A DNA stretch of 64,000 bases from Glandiceps talaboti. Lineage: Eukaryota; Hemichordata; Enteropneusta; Spengelidae. Shown piece after piece: positions 1 to 10,888 of the stretch (position 1 is its first letter; each line of letters opens with the position of its first letter). The stretch is taken from the NCBI RefSeq assembly GCF_964340395.1, contig NC_135555.1, positions 10,291,931 through 10,355,930 on the forward strand. The letters run 5' to 3'. A program made the translations under genes and the position numbers. Below the pieces are notes generated by a model, which made no database searches, was not told the origin of the DNA, and saw only the letters and a program-made list of their open reading frames with translations.

Positions 1-1726
1 AGAGGCATGTGGTTTTACGACGACGACGTGTCTCAAATTTGAAAGATAATTGGAAACAAGATAACACGTTTGTAACTTCAGTTGATGGAAAACGGTAATC
101 TAAGGCACAGCAAGAAAACTAGTGTTTTATTATATCTGATAGCCAAGTCTGTAAGGTATGCCATGACGGGCGCCCTCACACGTCTGTCAACTCCTCAGGA
201 GGTTTGTGACATAGGGGCGTGTAATGTTTCATAGATTGTTGTTTTCCAGGTCTACAGACTAAATATAACAACCTCAGTTTAATATTTCTACTAGTATAGA
301 GATTGATACATTTGTAGCAGCAGGATTCGTACGATATTTTTTCGAAGAAAACGGCAATCTAAGCAATAACACGTGCCCGGGCATGTGGCTGGTGAGGGCG
401 GAACGACACGACAAACGTATAATTTACAGTCTATTGTTAGCCTAAGTAATATATACCTGAAGGAAAGTTGGCCTGCTTGATCGAAATTTTAGTTACATTT
501 CATTCGTAAAACTGCTAAATACATTGTATTTACATAATTATAAGCCTAAACACATACTATACATGGAGATAGCTGATATAATGAATATCATTTCCTTGCC
601 TTTATTGAGGGCAAGCCCACGTACGATCATAATTATTGTATATATATTCGAGTTTTGGTTCGAGGTTTTAAACATTTATAATGATGTCTATCGATGCAAT
701 CATGACTTGTTAAAACTTGATCATTTCAGTAATTGTAACAACAACAGAAGAACCGCCTACAACACTAAAACCGACAGGTAAGTCAAGAATTACACAGTTT
801 CCAAATATCTTTCATAGCAATTGAATCAAAAACTTTTACCACCAACCGGTTTCGCACCTAAGATGAATATTAAAATATGAATCGGTTTTACATGTAAATT
901 TGCCAACAACGATAAACCGGGTGGTTTCCCTTATGTTTAATAATTATGCTTTTGTGGGTATAATTATATAACTCGCCAGTATTTTCCATCACTCATTTGG
1001 AAAATACCTCGTAATATGTGAGTTTTGTTACTACTCGTCGGTGCGACAATGCCCCTTATGCCACTCGTATTTTTATTGTGTGAGTGTACACCATTCCCGG
1101 CGCAAAGAAAAACATTGCGGAATGGTGTACAATTGTGTGATTGACAACAAACTTACGTCAGTGGTTTAAAATGATTGTTGTTCTTTAGTTAGTTGGAAAG
1201 CTAAACAACCAAAATATTCAGATTGAACTTATTTCGGTTTGTTGAGGCGGCCTATTTCCAGTTCAGTTACGTGTCCTTATGTAGCCATGTCATACAAACC
1301 ACTCTTGAAGACTTTGTTGTTGCTTGTATAATTCTAATTACTTTGACCGTAAATAACCATCTTTCTGGTTTTTTTTTAGAAAAATCTGGCGTCAAGATTT
1401 CGAAATGTTCTGAATTACTGATTTTGGCGATGATAGTGTTATCGGCATTATCTTAACCCACGCCTGTGAGAGTATCTCGTAAGTTTAAATGTTTTATTTT
1501 ACCAACATTTTAGAATTTTTACTTTAACGGTACTAAAATGTGCCTCGGGGACAATTTCTCTGAAAATCAAAATTCATCAAATCTCGTCTTCAAGTAGGTA
1601 ACTATATTAAAATGGAGGTCGTAGAAAAAAAACAGTATACTAATGTATGATTTTGGATTTATATTGCAATGAAAACATTATTTGTCCCAGTGTAATTACC
1701 AGCCAATCAATCACACTCTTGTCACA
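1..1726. other. Gene-free AT-rich stretch
   Basis: No convincing coding region is seen. Short open frames at 524-781 and 1223-1456 have no recognisable domain. Two near-identical 16-mers (AAAACGGTAATCTAAG near 88 and AAAACGGCAATCTAAG near 347) show a small direct repeat. Positions 950-1145 are rich in short inverted repeats, described separately. Confidence 0.6.
1086..1130. repeat. Short hairpin with 12-bp perfect arms
   Basis: GTACACCATTCC (1086-1097) is matched by its exact reverse complement GGAATGGTGTAC (1119-1130) across a 21-base spacer that also holds CGCAA/TTGCG. A second hairpin, TATTTTCC...GGAAAATA, lies at 980-1006. The two may belong to one small degenerate MITE between about 950 and 1145, but I cannot define its ends. 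Confidence 0.6.
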
Positions 1727-2037
1727 TGGGAACTCCACTCCAGGAAATAGAGACATTTTATCAACTACGGGTTCTGGAGAGTCATTCACGATTTTACATC
1801 ACCTACAATTACGTGCGATTTCAGAGAAACGTCAAATTGATGTTGTGCCTTTTATAGGGTATCTTGCTGTGGGTCACATTTCAGAAATAACAATTCATGG
1901 TTGAACAAACTATTACACTAAGGATAAACACTTAGGAATCATGAATATTCAAATTTTATGTTCCCCTGAAATCGCAAGTAATTGTAGGTGATGAGTTTCC
2001 AGAACCCATAGTTTATGAGTGGCGTTCACCTTTAAAG
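1727..2037. mobile_element. MITE family 1, copy A (long imperfect inverted repeats)
   Basis: The left end starts GGAACTCCACTCCAGGAAA and contains GGGTTCTGGAGAGTCATT. The right end is an inverted version, ending GGCGTTCACCTTTAAAG. The arms pair again inside at CACCTACAATTAC.TGCGATTTCAG. A second copy with the same terminal motifs lies at 45021-45340, so this is a dispersed family. It has no coding capacity and is about 310 bp long, typical of a non-autonomous DNA transposon. An open frame at 1647-1904 runs through it and is not a gene. The superfamily cannot be assigned. Confidence 0.75.
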
Positions 2038-4025
2038 TAGGGAGCCGAGTCAGACAATGGGGAAGTCCCGTAACATAAAAGAAACAACGAATCGGTAAGA
2101 TTCATTTAATAAGAACATGACTTCAATTCCTACATTTACTAGAACCATACACTGACATGTTTTTTATCTATGCCGAGTTTGGTCTTTGCATGTTTTCTTT
2201 CTTCAATACTAATTATTCTTATTTACCATTCGATATTTCATTCTTTCCTTGCAGGCAGGAGCCTACCATGTCAAGTTGTCAAGTTGTTATCTCAGGTTGT
2301 GCCACCATCGCATAAAAGCTAGATCTACCTATTTTAACACTATTACGAATGCTACCTACTGTTTCCGTCCATGTGTCAATGCAGTTCATATATTATGACA
2401 ATAGAAGAACCGAATTTCCAGTTAATTAAGTGAAATAGACACAAACTAAAACTATTGATGAGACAGGTTGATATAAGATGATATAAAAACTGCCATTATG
2501 ACATAATATTTTGGTTACCACTAAATTTTAAAATCCCCGAAGTCTCGGTTTCCAAGCCTCCCTGTGCATATATTATAACCACCCCTGTCACATTACGTCT
2601 ACGTAGGCTCACGTTTACGAGTTTAAAAGTCTCCTCTGTGTTTGCAATTTTACACTGATTCAAAGCGAAAGTATACGTCCAGTAACAGACTGTGCCCCTT
2701 TAACATACCCATAAGTAATATTTCTTTACTTACACGTCACGATGTTATTCAATATATTTCAGTACATTTGACACTACAATATTTCCCTCTATGTTATTGT
2801 AAATTTCTGAATCATAGTCTTTAATGCTCTAATAAAATTTTGGACACTTAAATTTGTGACTTCAATTGGGAACTTGCAATCCAGACTGAGCATGCTCAGA
2901 CGCAAAGGACTATGGGATTGTCCGTAGTTATCGTAGTACCCAATCTGGAGCTATTGATGAAATACACCTCCTGCAATGGTCAGGATAACCATTACTAGAT
3001 TGTTTATGGGTACAAACAATGTAACACAATTGTTTGCAATACTGGGTAATTCATGTTTATCATCATATTTCCCATGATGCAACATTCAAGATGGCGAGTT
3101 TGCAAGTTCCCCATTGTCTTGACCTATATTTGAAATGATCTGTAAAGGAGAACAATGGCGAGCTGCATATATTTATACTTAGAGATATCCAGAACAATCA
3201 TTTTCACCAATTTTGCATGGCACAACCTCTGTGATATAGATTGTGAAAATTGGCGAATCTCTCTCAGAAGAGGCCTTCTGTGCAATGGGGCATTCTGGGA
3301 TAGAAACAAAATTAGGGGCTAAAAAATCTCTTCAACAATAGCCTCGTCATTCCTTGGGCAAGGGTGAGAGATTTGGAGATTTGGATCTCCTAACTTTGCT
3401 TCCCTAGAAAGGGAATAGTGCAGCAGGTCAGGTTTGCCAATTTTAGAACTTCCCTTTTTTTTTTAGAGAGAAGTCGCACAATGGAAGGTTGGAGAAAATA
3501 AAAGTTTCAGAAAATGACTTTCCGGGGTCCTTCATACAGAAATGCAGCGCCTTTGTTCTCCATACATAAAGTGTTACGCACTCCTTGTCATTAGTATTTA
3601 ATTTTCATCGTTGCGGGCGCTCCACGATATCATTTTCTACAAAAAGTGTGATAAGTTAACATTTCAGACGTTTCACAAACAAAATAAGCGTTGACCCAGG
3701 TTCATTCTAAACAATCGTTCATCATCAACTCAACATAATAGTAAGGCGTAATCCGACATTTAAATGAGATGGAAACTTTTTATTCTGAATCATTCTATTT
3801 CAGTCTGCCTACATGTACGACTCCAGTTGGTCAAAGTTTAAACAGAACATTAATATAATGATTTATTACAAGATGGATTGCTTTTAAGACAGAATTTACA
3901 TAATTATACAGAAATAAAGTATTCTGTTCCATTACCACTATCAATAACATCCAATACCCTAAAGCCATTACAGCAATTCTACTTTTAACTGTTTTATTCA
4001 TTTATCGTGTACTTTACTGGTCATT
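2038..4025. other. Gene-free stretch, nothing recognised
   Basis: No domain-bearing reading frame or RNA gene is seen. A 14-bp palindrome CTGAGCATGCTCAG lies at 2886-2899 and a poly-T run near 3456. Small open frames (2642-2824, 3124-3309) carry no recognisable feature. Confidence 0.55.
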
Positions 4026-4039
4026 ATGATAACATTATA

Positions 4040-4262
4040 TCATGATGCCTTTAATGTACTGAATATTAATTTCAAAATGTTGGCTAGTCTGGCAACAAGG
4101 TTGATCCATATATTTCGGATGCTCATTGAGAGTAATTTCCAAATGTTGACTGTCTCTGCGAACAATATCAAAATTTTGAAGTTCTCTCTGAGAGCAATTT
4201 CAAACTAACTGCTTTCTGGCCCCCTGACATCAACTCTGAATTGTTGACTGGTTTCTGACGAC
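4040..4262. repeat. Diverged short tandem repeat
   Basis: The phrase AATTTCAAAATGTTGGCT and variants (AATTTCCAAATGTTGACTG, CAAAATTTTGAAGTTCTC, CTCTGAATTGTTGACTGG) recur four times. Each is followed by a CTGG/CTCTG..AACAA-type segment. Spacing is irregular, roughly 35-75 bases. The open frame at 4026-4208 is a translation of this repeat. Confidence 0.5.
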
Positions 4263-4600
4263 AATAAGGGTGTATGTAATCGTAATACCTTTTATTGACA
4301 AAAGGAATCGATGACCCTGTATTTCATCCGTGTTTATAAAAATGGATGTTTCTAGGGTCTGAGGATTTTTTTTTTGACGAAACCACGAAATGACTCCGAT
4401 GTTGTATAATTATTGCGTAAATCAATGTATAAACAAAGGAAAGCTTATTTTATATATATATCCTTAGCACAAAATGACGACCCTATCTTTCATCCATGTT
4501 CTACTGATGGACGTTTGTAGGTTCTGAGTAATGTTTACGACGAACCCCAAAGGGTAATTCTGATGTCGTGTACACATTACGTCATGAATATGAAGAGTAA
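4262..4600 (+). repeat. Two diverged direct copies of a ~170-bp unit
   Basis: The first unit reads GATGACCCTGTATTTCATCC, then TGGATGTTTCTAGGGTCTGAG, then GACGAAACC and GATGTTGTATAATTATTGCGT. The second reads GACGACCCTATCTTTCATCC, TGGACGTTTGTAGGTTCTGAG, GACGAACCC and GATGTCGTGTACACATTACGT. Motif order is identical, so this is an old tandem duplication. Confidence 0.75.
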
Positions 4601-5721
4601 CCTTAGTACATTGATCAGTAAATATGTAAATGAGTTATATACAGCTGCTTATTTTCCAATGTGAATAATGATACGTAAATCCAACGTCAATGCAGTAGGA
4701 TACCACTATTCTAAATCTACCTTATTATACAATAAACACAGAAAGACGTGTTTCCCTTTGCATCACATTTTCTCATGATATATTTGAGTACATCTCGAAA
4801 TAGTGTTCATTGGGAGAACAATGCTGTGCACTGAAATGTTACTTCGAATATTAAAGTAGTATATAATTTTTTCAAATATTGTTTCTTGGTATAATTCATT
4901 TTAATTCAGTGATCATAACTTTTTTTTTATAAATTAGTAGTAACACATGATAAAGTACTTTGTTAGAAGTATTCATTTTGCATATTCTTTGTTTTAATCG
5001 AAAATCAAGTCATTTCAGATCAAAGTCATACCACTGTGATTGCTACACTTGAAATCACTATACAACCCTTTTCAATGAACTGTTACGATTCCATGAATGA
5101 TCCCATCATGCAGTGCACATAGCATTTGTCAGCATTTATACTATCAGACGACGATTTTCAGTCAACTTTTAGAAATTCTTTTGCTTTTTAGTTCAAAAGA
5201 CAATTTTTAAGGTTAATGGAAATATTTACAGCACTGATAAAACCAATTCACTGTTTGTTAGCAGAATATTATCAACCATACCGTCATGTTTTGTTTGACA
5301 AGCTAAACTTAAAAACCGCCATCTTGAATTGGGTTGTATCTGTCAAGTGAGAAGGGTTGTATCACGTAATATCAGTACATCACTACACGAAGGTAGTGTG
5401 GTTCGTATGATACTGTTTGTAAATTCTGTTGAAATATTTCAAAGTATAACAGCTTGTACGTTTAGATTATCTGAATTTCCATACAATGTCCTGTCCTCAG
5501 TTGTGATAAATACAGCTGTTTGTCAAAATTCGACATGAAGTTTTCTGGGTGTCCTTTGAACGAAACACATACAGACTGTACTTCATGGTGACTTATTTCA
5601 GAATAAACGCTTTCTTTGCTGAACAGTGAAAGTTCGTGAACAATAAAGAATGAAGAAGTGGGGAATGGCAAAAGATCACAGCTATGAGATAGTTGTTGTG
5701 TATGAAATTAAGAATTTGTGT
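4601..5721. other. Gene-free stretch; presumed 3' flank of the sulfotransferase-like gene
   Basis: On the minus strand this lies downstream of the sulfotransferase-like stop codon and may hold its 3' untranslated region. No minus-strand AATAAA was found within about 1 kb of the stop. ATTAAA variants occur at 4993-4998 and 4909-4914, so the mRNA end is uncertain. The open frames at 5329-5538 and 5462-5671 overlap on opposite strands and are not convincing genes. Confidence 0.5.
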
Positions 5722-6525
5722 TTATGGTACAATACGATATTTGTACAGTTTTTCATAAAATGGCTGTGCATCTTGTATCGCAGTTTGAACATATTCCGGA
5801 AGTGACGAAACATCTATAGTTTTTTTCATCGATTCTTTGGATTTCTTGATGAAACCACTACTGGCCAGCACAGTGCCATACCAATCTTTTTCCCAAGTAA
5901 AATGATCTGTCTCCCACGTCCATTTCTCACAGTCGTTCTCTGGCTCCCATCGTAGCATATCATCTGTGTACTGGAAACCAACAATATTACAATATTTCTT
6001 CATCATGGAAGCTGGGTCGCTTAACAAATCATCAGAATCAATGACCGTTGGGTTTATTCCTTTGACGTTTGTCAGATGTTCGTACATATTCCACAATTCT
6101 CGGAAACCTGCCTCTTCAGGGAAGAAACCGTCGGCCCATTCTGGTATGTCTCCTTCGGTGATTGTGCGATGCAGTGAAGTGAGGGCATGTACAGGATTGC
6201 GTATTAGGATAGCGTGGTTGTAACCCTCTGGTATATGTTCTTCCTTACCAACCATACAATATGCCATATCCTTGACAAACACACCTTTGTACCCAGGAAA
6301 CCTGCCTTCATAAAGGTTCTTTACGTCACTGAATTTGAAATTGGTCATCGGTTTTGTGTTCGTGTATCGCTGAAAAAACTTCTCTTCACCCGCATAAGCT
6401 GATATGGAAAAGTATTCATGAAAGACCCTGATGTCCTCGAGTGTTCTCATTGAACGTTCGAATACTGTCGAACGACATCGTGGTGCTGTCCACAGGATAC
6501 CCCTTGTAATAACATTATTGTTCAT
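5722..6525 (-). CDS. P-loop sulfotransferase-like protein, 267 aa
   Basis: Predicted to transfer sulfate from PAPS to an unknown acceptor. The N-terminus carries ILWTAPRCRSTVFERS (residues 10-25), fitting the 5'-phosphosulfate-binding loop of the P-loop sulfotransferase family in its TxPRxxSTxFxRS form rather than the TYPKSGTTW form of classical cytosolic SULTs. HEYFS follows at 36-40. ILIRNPVHALTSLHR (106-120) matches the 3'-phosphate-binding RNP motif. VIDSDDLLSDPASMMKKYC (161-179) matches the usual region before the C-terminal helix. No signal peptide or membrane segment is evident, so it is probably cytosolic. The frame is intact and near full family length. I start at the second ATG, because the upstream one (6550-6552) lies beyond a splice acceptor. 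The frame is AT-moderate with no frameshift. The substrate is unknown. Such genes are often expanded and single-exon in marine invertebrates. Confidence 0.88.
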   Translation of the reverse strand: MNNNVITRGILWTAPRCRSTVFERSMRTLEDIRVFHEYFSISAYAGEEKFFQRYTNTKPMTNFKFSDVKNLYEGRFPGYKGVFVKDMAYCMVGKEEHIPEGYNHAILIRNPVHALTSLHRTITEGDIPEWADGFFPEEAGFRELWNMYEHLTNVKGINPTVIDSDDLLSDPASMMKKYCNIVGFQYTDDMLRWEPENDCEKWTWETDHFTWEKDWYGTVLASSGFIKKSKESMKKTIDVSSLPEYVQTAIQDAQPFYEKLYKYRIVP

Positions 6526-6552
6526 AGCGCCGTTTCTGAGAAGAGAATGCAT
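6526..6552 (-). promoter_or_regulatory. Probable 3' splice acceptor and 5' UTR before the sulfotransferase-like start
   Basis: Read on the minus strand the sequence is ATGCATTCTCTTCTCAG, then AAACGGCGCT, then the ATG at 6525. The pyrimidine tract followed by CAG (AG at 6536-6537) is a good acceptor. The exon would start at 6535 with ten bases of untranslated leader. The alternative is an unspliced gene starting at 6552, giving 276 residues with MHSLLRNGA at the N-terminus. The P-loop normally sits close to the N-terminus in this family, which fits the shorter form. Confidence 0.6.
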
Positions 6553-6719
6553 GTATACTCAGTAATCGGAATCCGATCGCGACATGCGACATGCGAGCTG
6601 CGACTGCCAATTCAAAACTGCGACTTAATTCCCGTATAATTATATGCAACGCTGGCGTGCGCACTTTTCTATGACTTGCCGATCCAGCGAAAAGCCAGAT
6701 GGCTGCCCCGCCGTGCTTA

Positions 6720-7069
6720 GGGAGCCGTCATTATTTACGACCCGGGGGGGGGGGGGTCGGAGGAATTACTTCGAAAATCCACAAAATTTGAGTGACCCCC
6801 CTACCTGGCTTGAATTTTTTTTCGTAACCCCCCCCTCCTTGACACAATTTTTTTTTCATAACCCCCCCCCCCTCACCATTTTACCGTCATCATAACTCAT
6901 TAACTGTTAATGGTGCGAAACAAACATTATCCAAATTAAGGTCGAGTGTTCCATTGAAACACCACATGCACACACCGTGACTCACAAACATGTATACATA
7001 TGCATACATACGTACGTTCGTACGTGTACATACATACATACATACATACATACATACATACATACATTA

Positions 7070-7100
<31 letters not shown>

Positions 7101-7440
7101 CATACATACATACATACATACGTGTACATTTTTATTTTGAATTTGAATTTTCTTATAACGTTATGGATGTAGCATATTTCAAGAGGAAGGGATAACAATG
7201 AATGCAGCTTATTCCCAAAGTAGTACCATAGGTAAAATTTGAAATTAGGTGGTATTAGTTGAATCAAAGTTTGAGGGAGCCAAGTGGGGAGATTTTTGAA
7301 TTTCAAGGACTAAAAGAATGCTTTCTGGTGCTATTTTAACATGTAAAATTTTGAGTAGCCCCCCCCCCCCTCCTTTCACTCCCCAATTTTGGAGTAACCC
7401 CCTTTCACTCGCTCCAGTTTTTGAGTGACCCCCCACAGCG
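6720..7440. repeat. C/G-run repeat block nested in the transposon
   Basis: The block opens GAGCCGTCATTATTTACGACC followed by a run of G. It then alternates GAGTGACCCCCC, CGTAACCCCCCCC, CATAACCCCCC, GAGTAGCCCCCCC and GGAGTAACCCCC segments separated by T-rich spacers. The two halves (6720-6880 and 7340-7440) are split by the CATA microsatellite and its flanks. The complementary strand has many G-runs and could form G-quadruplexes. Similar GTAAC-C-run motifs recur at 10889-10925. Confidence 0.6.
6990..7130. repeat. (CATA)n microsatellite with palindromic CGTACG edges
   Basis: Nearly pure CATA repeats, interrupted once by CATTATTA near 7065. They are bounded on the left by ACGTACGTTCGTACGTGTA and on the right by ACGTGTACA. 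Overlapping open frames here on both strands are simple-repeat translations, not genes. Confidence 0.95.
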
Positions 7441-7494
7441 AAACATACATGTGTACTGGTAATCATTCCACAGAGAGTGTGTTGACCCAACGCT

Positions 7495-7511
7495 AGGTCA
7501 CACTCAGGTCA
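7495..7511 (+). promoter_or_regulatory. Perfect DR5-type nuclear receptor site
   Basis: AGGTCA-CACTC-AGGTCA is two exact consensus half-sites separated by five bases, the classical arrangement bound by RAR/RXR heterodimers. It lies inside the right part of the transposon, about 970 bp upstream of the sulfotransferase-like start. Function is inferred from motif alone. Confidence 0.4.
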
Positions 7512-7839
7512 CAGATCACTTCGAGAATACGAACAGTACAGTAAAAAGCTAGCTCACGGGGTTATAAATAGCTTTTCGAGTCTCCTTCGTGTCCGGATAA
7601 AACTGCATGGTATATTCCACTTGGCCAAATCGCCCATGTCGAAAATAAATACCCTAATCTCTAGTATTACGAGAAAATGTGAAATTGAGGCTGACAAGTC
7701 GCAGGTGGCAGTTTTCCAACTCGTATGTCGCAGGTCGCAGTTTTGCAACTCGCAGGTCGCAGGTCGCAGCTCGCGATCGGATTTTCATACTATGTAGACC
7801 TGGTATGTCTGGATGGGGAGATGTATGAATGGGAGAAAG

Positions 7840-7886
7840 GGGGAAAGGAAGGGAGAGAGGGGAGAGAGATAGAGAGATAGAGACAC

Positions 7887-7919
<33 letters not shown>

Positions 7920-7950
7920 CATACAGACAGAGACAGTGATGCATGCATGC

Positions 7951-8025
<75 letters not shown>

Positions 8026-8120
8026 GAAAGACAGACAGACAGACAGAGAAAGACAGACAGACAGACAGAGACAAACATCCAGAGACAGACGCAGAGACAC
8101 AGACAGACAGACAGACAGAC

Positions 8121-8165
<45 letters not shown>

Positions 8166-8218
8166 GACAAACATCCAGAGACAGACGCAGAGACACAGAC
8201 AGACAGACATAAATACAT

Positions 8219-8267
<49 letters not shown>

Positions 8268-8269
8268 GA
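7840..8269. repeat. Compound (GA)n / (CAGA)n microsatellite
   Basis: GAGA and GAGACA repeats (7855-7935) pass into long CAGA runs. A segment containing GACAAACATCCAGAGACAGA occurs twice (near 8070 and 8165), so part of the locus was duplicated as a ~95-bp block. Open frames of up to 229 codons on both strands translate as Arg-Gln-Thr-Asp or Leu-Ser-Val-Cys repeats and are artefacts. Confidence 0.95.
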
Positions 8270-9727
8270 ATATAGATTTCCTTAATTTTGAAAAAAGAAT
8301 GAAAACAATCCTATTCCCCTGCCATCCACAATCTCTTTCATACCAGCTGTTGACAAAAGATACATATTTCATCATGTTTACAGTTTCTAAAATTAGCAAA
8401 ACCATGTTTTCCTTGTTACCAACCGTTTGCCGTTGGCAGAGACACGCACGAAAATTCAATTTCAATGGTTTCAACTTTCAACATCTTCATGGCAACAATT
8501 TTTTTGTGTTTCCCCGCCCTGACAAATGAGAGTCCAAAGACAATGTATTTTCTTTTTCCTATTTTACGAGCCTTTTAATAGTAAAATCAACCTCTGTTTC
8601 CATTCTTGGGTTTGAAAATTATGGAATACGATATTTATTAATCCGGCAAATTACTGAGAAATCAGTTTAATACGTGTTGGTAAATTAATATTATAGACGG
8701 TTGTTTTCACGTCGTTACTGTAATGTACTATACATACCAATCAGGATATAAATTGGCGATGAACCCAGTCATACACTTCTCAGGTTTGAGTAATGAAGGG
8801 TCAAAACAAAATAATTAATAATACTAGAACCAAATTGTTAAAACACAATCACTAAATGTGATGGGAATGTTTCAACAATAATTTTAAAAAATATCAAATA
8901 ACAAAGATGGATTAATAACAACCTGAGGAAATTTGCTAATGAAATTTTTAACAAACGATAACCTTTGCCGTATTTTGTCTTTTTACACTTGTCTGTGTTG
9001 TCTTGAATGTCATCTATAATGGTATATCGTCTTATAATCTTTGAGGGCCACACATTGAGTGTCTTTACATGTAATTTCAAGTCTAAAGTCTTAGACTATA
9101 CTATTAGACTGAGATTACTCAACCCTGGGAAATACCGTCAGCTGGCAGTATACCGTCTAGCACTGTCCAAGACAGAGTGAGTCTGGACTGGTTGAGGTAC
9201 TGTCCCTTTGCTTGTCTTGCAAACGAAGTAAGATTTTGGATTCCCGACGTATACCTGGGTCTGCTAAACAGGACCGTCCTAGCAGTACAATGTGATCACA
9301 AACTACTTCTACTTACGAATGATATATGTTATTTCATGAACGTGCAGCCATATATAAGCTTTTAATCATCAAACACATCTCAGAACTGTCTGCAATGAAG
9401 CCATGACTCATGATATGGCTAAATTCGCAAGAAGGTAAAATCACCACGATATCACTGACAGAAGGCCAGTCGAGGCATGCATTTCGGGACACTGGGATTC
9501 GATTTGTAGGTGCACTCATACACCAATGCTGAATAAGTGTAAGACTTACCGGGTTACTTGTAGACTAGACTTCTCGCGAAAACAGATTTTCACTTCAAAG
9601 TAGAGTTATGTAGTAACAATATGTACACGTGATCTTTCAATGAAGCTCACGGGCTTTTAATATACTAGTAATACAACGTCGTGCTGTCAGTGTTACAAGG
9701 CGTGGAAAAAGACGAGTGATCCAGCTG

Positions 9728-9740
9728 GGGTCACAGGTCA
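9728..9740 (+). promoter_or_regulatory. DR1-type nuclear receptor site
   Basis: GGGTCA-C-AGGTCA is two consensus half-sites spaced by one base, the arrangement favoured by HNF4, RXR and PPAR family receptors. No gene is recognised next to it, so the assignment rests on the motif alone. Confidence 0.3.
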
Positions 9741-10888
9741 CTTCCAGTGTAACGTGACGAGTATACATATAAAGTACGGAGATGGAATTAATTGTTTCAT
9801 TTACTTTTAAAAGTAATAAATATTCAAGGTTGCATTGATAAAGGATACATAAGATGCATTTCAATGGAAAATATGCTAGTGATTTGTCCTTTGTAAATTC
9901 ATTTCAGTTTGAATGACACACGTTTATCGTATATGATGCATTTGTTTATGAACTACAGGAGTGTTTAGGTAAACTGAAAGGGGGTGAACAGACGTGATAT
10001 CGTGGAGGGGGGGGGGCAAAGAGAAAATAATTTGGTTTACACACACCATTTTCTTCATGTGTCGCCATTTTAGGAGATCCCACCATTATATATAAGCTGT
10101 AAACATTAAAACCTTTCCGTTTTTGCTCCCAAAAATAAATTATGTATTCCACTAAGTTAGTGTTCCCGTGTCTCCTTTGGACTACCATACCAATCGTACA
10201 ACATTGCTTTTCAGGAATTGAAAATGGTTTATTTCGTATATAGAATGCATGTATTGTTGTATTTTAATTACACATGCAAAATATGTGAGTTTGAATCGTG
10301 AGTTCTTCATCTAAAGTTGTATCCATAGTGACTGATCTCCAGGACAGATTACCAGACGGTTATTGGTTTACAAGTTTGGTTTACACCCACAGTGAAAACT
10401 AGTCCGTTATTAATTGAAACTTAAGATGTTCACGATTTAAGCTTATTGCATTTTATGTAAATCTACGATCTAGTCAGTTGTCATGGTAACATGCGATATA
10501 AGAATAAATGATACTAGACAAGTTTAGAATTTAACCGTTAGGGGTAGTAGACTCTCTCAAAGCCTCAGAAGCGTCGCTAGCACTGTAGCAGGATGTTTTG
10601 TATGTACCGAATTTTACGCTATCTTCCTCTATCTAATACCATTGTACTGTGCGCCCTCATCGACTACATAGGACTAACCATTCCTTGACGTGTTATTGCG
10701 ACCCTGATTGCGACCTACTGTGCGTACAACTTCACAGTAGTACATAACTGTATAATATTGCTATATACAAACCAGCCTGCAAACGACACCCCAAAGCTTT
10801 GAGAAAGTATATGCAATTTCAGAAAATATTCAAATTTCAGCTCATGACATCGGGTCGGTAGAACATTTGTGACGAAGATTCCATATTG

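Larger units (their letters stand above)
6572..7787. mobile_element. Inverted-repeat DNA transposon (non-autonomous, ~1.2 kb), with nested repeats
   Basis: The left terminus reads AATCCGATCGCGACATGCGA. The right terminus is its inverted counterpart, GGTCGCAGCTCGCGATCGGATT. Both ends carry sub-terminal runs of TCGCAGGTCGCAG-type units: GCGACATGCGAGCTGCGACT on the left, several GTCGCAGGTCGCAG units on the right. No transposase frame is present. The interior holds a C/G-run repeat and a CATA microsatellite. Target-site duplication is not clear. The left end lies about 30 bp upstream, in gene direction, of the sulfotransferase splice acceptor. Confidence 0.72.

Noticed and set aside
5966-6402. 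Plus-strand open frames of 62 and 85 codons
   Set aside because: They lie antisense to the sulfotransferase-like CDS and are shadows of its codon structure.
7654-8529. Open frames of 142-229 codons on both strands (Leu-Ser-Val-Cys or Asp-Arg-Gln-Thr repeats)
   Set aside because: They are translations of the CAGA/GA microsatellite, open in several frames on both strands at once. Nothing outside the repeat supports a protein.
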